A stretch of DNA of 64,000 nucleotides from positions 7,425,001-7,489,000 of the forward strand of contig OZ014411.1 of assembly GCA_963965975.1 (NCBI GenBank), in the 5' to 3' direction. Position 1 is the first letter of the stretch. Each line of letters begins with the position of its first letter. Positions 60,301 through 64,000 of this stretch are shown piece by piece. This DNA comes from Xestospongia bergquistia. Its lineage: Eukaryota; Porifera; Demospongiae; Haplosclerida; Petrosiidae. The notes beneath the pieces were generated by a model. It was not told the origin of the DNA, made no database searches, and was given only the letters and a program-made list of their open reading frames with translations. The translations under genes were made by a program, and so were the position numbers.

Positions 60301-62725
60301 AATACTGATAATAAAAATGCGTAAAAAAATTGTTAGAAGAAAAACTCAAAGAGAATACGAAGACACATCATCAAGAGAAGAGTATGTAATCCAAATATAT
60401 GGAATACTGTTGATATTTGTTTAGAATATTTAAGATGATCCTAATACTAATTAAAAGAATATTATAATACTTAAATATAATGTAAAAGCATTGACGTTAA
60501 TCTTGAATACTTTCTATTTATCATATTACTGTTATTATTGAAATACTTCTAGGATATTATATAGTGAACAAAGTGGTTCTACATATGATCGATATGTTAA
60601 TAACATAGATCTGTCTTCAACAGTTCTATCAAGTAAGTTAGTCACATGATATGAGATGCATACAAGTGTACAAATCTATGTTATGATAAATATGACAGTG
60701 AAAATGTAAACATCACAACTTACAATAAATTATTGTTAAATGTTGCATTAACTATTATCTTTGTAAAAATTACTTTATTTTAAATTGATATCATTACATA
60801 GGGAATATGTCAACTAAAGTGAGAGAAGATTTATTAGAAAATTTAAAATCATCAGGACTAATTATTCCTTACAATCATCTCAGACTTTTAGACTGTGTGA
60901 GTCATGGTAAGTTCTGTACACACGACCATCACTTTGCATCAAAATGTCTGACAGGTGAATTTGGTCTTGTATATAAAGCTCATTTATTTAATGAAGAAGG
61001 AATACCTACTGATGTAGCTGTCAAGACACTTAAAGGTCAGTGAGTGAGTAGCAACAAATAATAGAACAGTAGCTAATAAAAGTGCAGTCATGACACTATG
61101 ATGACAAATATATTAGAAATGACATTTGAAGCATAAAATTTAGTTTGCTTTGTAACACAGTTTGTTCTTGATTTAATAGCAAATATATATATGCACATAA
61201 TGTCAATATCTTATTTATACTTATAGGTTCTTATTCTCAGAATGATGTTGATGATTTTTTAGTTGAAAGTCTTAAAATGAAACAACTGAATCACTTTAAT
61301 GTAATGACACTTGAAGGAGTCTGTCTTGATGCTGGTTCTGCACCTTTTATAGTACTTCCATATATGGCAGGTATGTGCAAATAATATTTCAATATATATA
61401 GATTAAACTAATTACTACATGAGTGGCAGTTACAAAACCTATAAACAATAGTCCCAGTTCATCCAAACTTTCATATGTACATTATATTTATCATGTAATG
61501 TTTAATGGCTTCTTATATATCATTACTAAAACGTGTACCTTAACAACAACCTCATGTGTTAAATTTCACTTAACTGAATTGTAAATATAATATATAATAG
61601 GGTAATTAAAAAATGTGATTGTTTGCTATTTATTTTAGGAGGTGACTTGTTGAGTTATTTAAAAAGAAACAGGAAGAAACTAGTAGTATCTGAAACAGAA
61701 GATGTAAATTATTCACTAAGTATGACTATAATTTTTCCAACGTTTTAGAAAGAAAAAATTCAAATTCAATTATTGTCCATGTGTCTACAAATAGCTAAAG
61801 GTATGGAATATATAGCTGAACAGAACATTCTACACAGAGATTTAGCAGCAAGAAATTGCATGTAAGTTTAAATGATAATTTTTCTGACTATGTCGTACTG
61901 ATTCATAGTAATGCTAAATGCTTTAAAATTTTAATGAATTAAATAGCTAATAGTCACAATTCATTAGCTTAGTATTCATAACCTTAATTAATTATTATAA
62001 ACATTCTTGATATAGGATTGATCATCAAGGTATTATCAAGGTTGCAGACTTTGGACTATCTAAAAATTTGTATGAAAAGATGTACTTCAAACAGGACAAA
62101 AGTGTTGGAGTTAAACTGCCTATCAAATGGATGGCAATTGAGAGCATTGATGATGGAATATTCTCAGAAAAAACTGATGTGGTAACAACACCACTTTTAT
62201 ATTTACTAATATGACTGGTATGTATTATACAGTGGTCTTATGGAGTCACATGTTGGGAAATATTTACTGGTGGGAAGGTTCCATATGGAGGGCTTACTCC
62301 AATGAGTTTGCTTAAAATGTTACAGGAAGGTTATCGAATGGAAAAACCAAACAATGCAGCATGCTCACAAAAAATGCAAGTTACCAAAATTAGGACTATA
62401 TTTATTACTACAATAATAATCCTACTGACACTACAGAGCTTATTATTTGGTTCTTCATCCTCTCTCTAAATATAGGTATGAATCAGTAATATTACAATGT
62501 TGGAATAGTTCATCAGATGAGAGACCTGTTTTCTCAGAGTTGGTGGTTGCTATTGAAAACATGTTAACATCAATGGCTAATTATATTGACTTCAATCAGT
62601 TCACATTAGAAGTAGAAGAATGGAAAGGTTAAGTTATATATATATATAATCTGTTTGTTATTGCTACGTTTTATTTATTTCACATTATAGAAATAGTGAG
62701 CACCACAGATGAAGCAATAGACTAG
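54320..62725 (+). CDS. RTK-G: SRCR-NIDO-SMB-SRCR-SRCR receptor tyrosine kinase, 1097 aa, altered glycine loop
   Basis: Exons: 54320-54383, 54475-54645, 56370-56528, 56915-57048, 57161-57460, 57616-57856, 57907-58134, 58231-58315, 58428-58519, 58604-58771, 59244-59435, 59765-59923, 60153-60381, 60565-60632, 60802-60906, 60955-61035, 61227-61370, 61639-61703, 61749-61861, 62016-62181, 62233-62375, 62476-62627, 62691-62725. Total 3294 nt, one frame. The domain plan is shared. Oddities: the glycine loop is [11 protein letters not shown], so the first Gly of GxGxFG is Ser; DFG is preceded by KVA rather than KVS; the activation segment is [10 protein letters not shown]. Intron 21 has a GC donor (AAAAT|GCAAGT). 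The exon 13 acceptor is GGCAG because the family's TATAG is lost here too. Juxtamembrane TYDRYVNN keeps pYxN. The tail is short ([11 protein letters not shown]). The catalytic Lys, HRD and DFG are intact, so activity is likely, perhaps with changed nucleotide handling. Confidence 0.88.
54830..55194. mobile_element. hAT-like MITE (365 bp) in RTK-G intron 2, second copy
   Basis: Same element as 7281-7647 in the same orientation, with terminal repeats ATGGAAGCCACAGACAGACA.. / ..GAGGCTTCCGT. The flanks CACTATGT / AACTATGC share six of eight bases, an eroded target duplication. The two copies differ at many positions, so the insertions are not recent or came from divergent sources. Confidence 0.8.
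55195..56369 (+). other. Remainder of RTK-G intron 2
   Basis: Long intron. A purine/pyrimidine-rich patch at 55530-55572 (GAGGGAGAGGGGGCA followed by CCCTGCCCCCTCT) can fold on itself. From about 56100 it aligns with RTK-F intron 2. No gene seen. Confidence 0.5.
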
Positions 62726-63529
62726 GGATTTTCCAGGAAAAGATAATTAGTGACAGTACTTCCTCATTGATCAACTTTGATATAGTTAGAGGTGCTCTGT
62801 ATGTTCCACTATTGTTTTTGTATTTTCTTCTGGAACATTCTATGTCCTTTACTATACTCTGATTTCTGTAATGTTATTGTTATGTTTTGGTCACAATTCT
62901 TTATTTCAAATAGAGCTCATTATTAATCAAGTACTTGACTCTATTGCAATAATGCCAAATGCTTAATTTGGTTTAGTGTGCTGGTCATCATATCTTAACA
63001 GTAATAATATTTACTATTTATATTTTCTCTAGTATATCAATAATGTCTATAAACTTCTCTTTCTATTACTTTCACAATTCTCTTTATGTATCATCTAACA
63101 GTAAATCCTCTAAGTATTGAAGGTTATGTTTTTCTTATTTAATTCCAGATCATAGTTCATTGATTCTCTAATAAGATTATTTCTAATACAAGGTACTCTC
63201 ATTCAGAGTGTTACGACTTTGGTTTATCCAAAGTTGGAGTTTCAGTTTCATCTAATTTTTCCTCGCCTAATCATTATTACAAAATTTCAATTAATACAAC
63301 ATCATATAAGTGATATGATTTCATTCTGTCTTGCTTATATATCAGAGTAGTCTTTTGTAGTGTCTCAATGTAATATGTGTTATCAATAATTGCAAAGTGC
63401 TGAGATAAAGTTTTAGTTTACTTTGGATCATTGGCAGTCACTTTGATCATTAATGACATCACAGGAGATAATATCTGACAACAACAGAAGCTAGTAAATT
63501 GTACTTCATAGGATTACCTCGTTTAAGAG
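62726..63529. other. RTK-G to RTK-H intergenic region
   Basis: AT-rich spacer aligning with 42520-43340. No gene seen. Confidence 0.55.
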
Positions 63530-63559
63530 CAGGATGAGAAGTTACAAAATACAGGATGT
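63530..63559 (+). promoter_or_regulatory. ETS-like site pair upstream of RTK-H
   Basis: CAGGATG (63530-63536) and ACAGGATGT (63551-63559), then TTAATTAACACCTTAAC as in RTK-G. The ATG lies about 300 bases downstream. Confidence 0.45.
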
Positions 63560-63855
63560 GGGGAATTAATTAACACCTTAACAAAGCGTTTTTATGGTTA
63601 ATTCGTATAACACAGGAACTGCATACGATAAGTAAACACAATTAGTTCAGTTTGGGGTCTAGTTTTATAGTATTAATTTTCGTATTGAAATATGCACTTC
63701 CTGTGACGGGAGAATACCAAATTTCCTAGTCTGAGCTAAGTTTATTTTCCATTTATAAATAAAGTCATTAATAATTGTATTGGTAGTTATTTTTAGTAAG
63801 TAAGGCCATATCATTGAAGAATTTTAGTACTTTCTATAGTACATATTATTTTGAC

Positions 63856-63919
63856 ATGAAGACATTTCTGTGGACTTCTATTATCTCAATACTTTTATCA
63901 CAACTTATGAAGAGTGAAG
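63856..63919 (+). CDS. RTK-H: first exon (signal peptide) of the next array member
   Basis: Encodes [20 protein letters not shown].. and ends GTGAAG|GTAATT, the same exon length (64 nt), phase and donor as the other copies. The intron sequence that follows to the window end matches RTK-G intron 1 closely. Exon 2 and the rest lie beyond the window. This shows that the array continues. Confidence 0.85.
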
Positions 63920-64000
63920 GTAATTTCGATATAGCTCATTATATGATTTTAGTGTTATATAATTTACAACAAATTTACCATTTCATTTAAATGTTCTCAT

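Noticed and set aside
1-64000. CRISPR array, tRNA/rRNA genes, integrated virus
   Set aside because: No regularly spaced repeats with unique spacers, no cloverleaf or rRNA-like segment, and no viral or reverse-transcriptase motif were noticed on either strand.

Overview
The window is AT-rich eukaryotic DNA with many short introns (the smallest are 48 bp) and GT-AG splicing. It is dominated by a head-to-tail tandem array of one family of receptor tyrosine kinase (RTK) genes. Compact introns, SRCR-rich receptors and locally expanded RTK arrays suggest a demosponge such as Amphimedon. This is inference; the window contains no species marker.

I call the array members RTK-A to RTK-H. Layout: RTK-A (3' part only, kinase exons, 1-1804); an inverted, broken RTK 5' end (2891-3273, minus); a THAP zinc-finger gene (3649-4164, minus) with a GC-richer promoter; RTK-B (6650-16360, complete); pseudo-C (17257-21340, decayed); a kinase 3' scrap bounded by a fold-back hairpin (21508-21894); RTK-D (22892-30856, complete); RTK-E (33033-41671, complete); a dead 5' end (43773-44106) followed by RTK-F (44285-53429, complete); RTK-G (54320-62725, complete); and RTK-H (from 63856, first exon only).

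All complete genes share a 23-exon plan that I traced exon by exon. Phases were consistent and the summed lengths were divisible by three, giving 1092-1102 residues. The protein order is: signal peptide; SRCR-like domain (exons 2-3); NIDO-like domain (exons 4-6); lysine-rich dibasic linker plus somatomedin-B-like domain (exon 7); two more SRCR-like domains (exons 8-10 and 11-12); Ser/Thr/Pro stalk and single membrane helix (exon 13); juxtamembrane segment with a YVNN-type motif (exon 14); tyrosine kinase (exons 15-22); short tail (exon 23). The kinase has the GxGxFGx[16 protein letters not shown] and PIKWMAIES landmarks and resembles the Axl/Mer and Met groups in the activation segment. I do not recognise this extracellular combination from a named animal RTK family.

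The array shows its own history. Paralogous introns and flanks align between copies (B with D, pseudo-C with E, F with G). This lets insertions be read against empty sites, and several non-autonomous DNA transposons with about 8-bp target duplications are visible. It also exposes a transplanted promoter/5' end in RTK-F, deletion-fusion junctions in pseudo-C, an acceptor shift that rescues the RTK-F frame, and a recurrent pair of ETS-like sites upstream of each copy. I saw no tRNA, rRNA, CRISPR array or viral gene.
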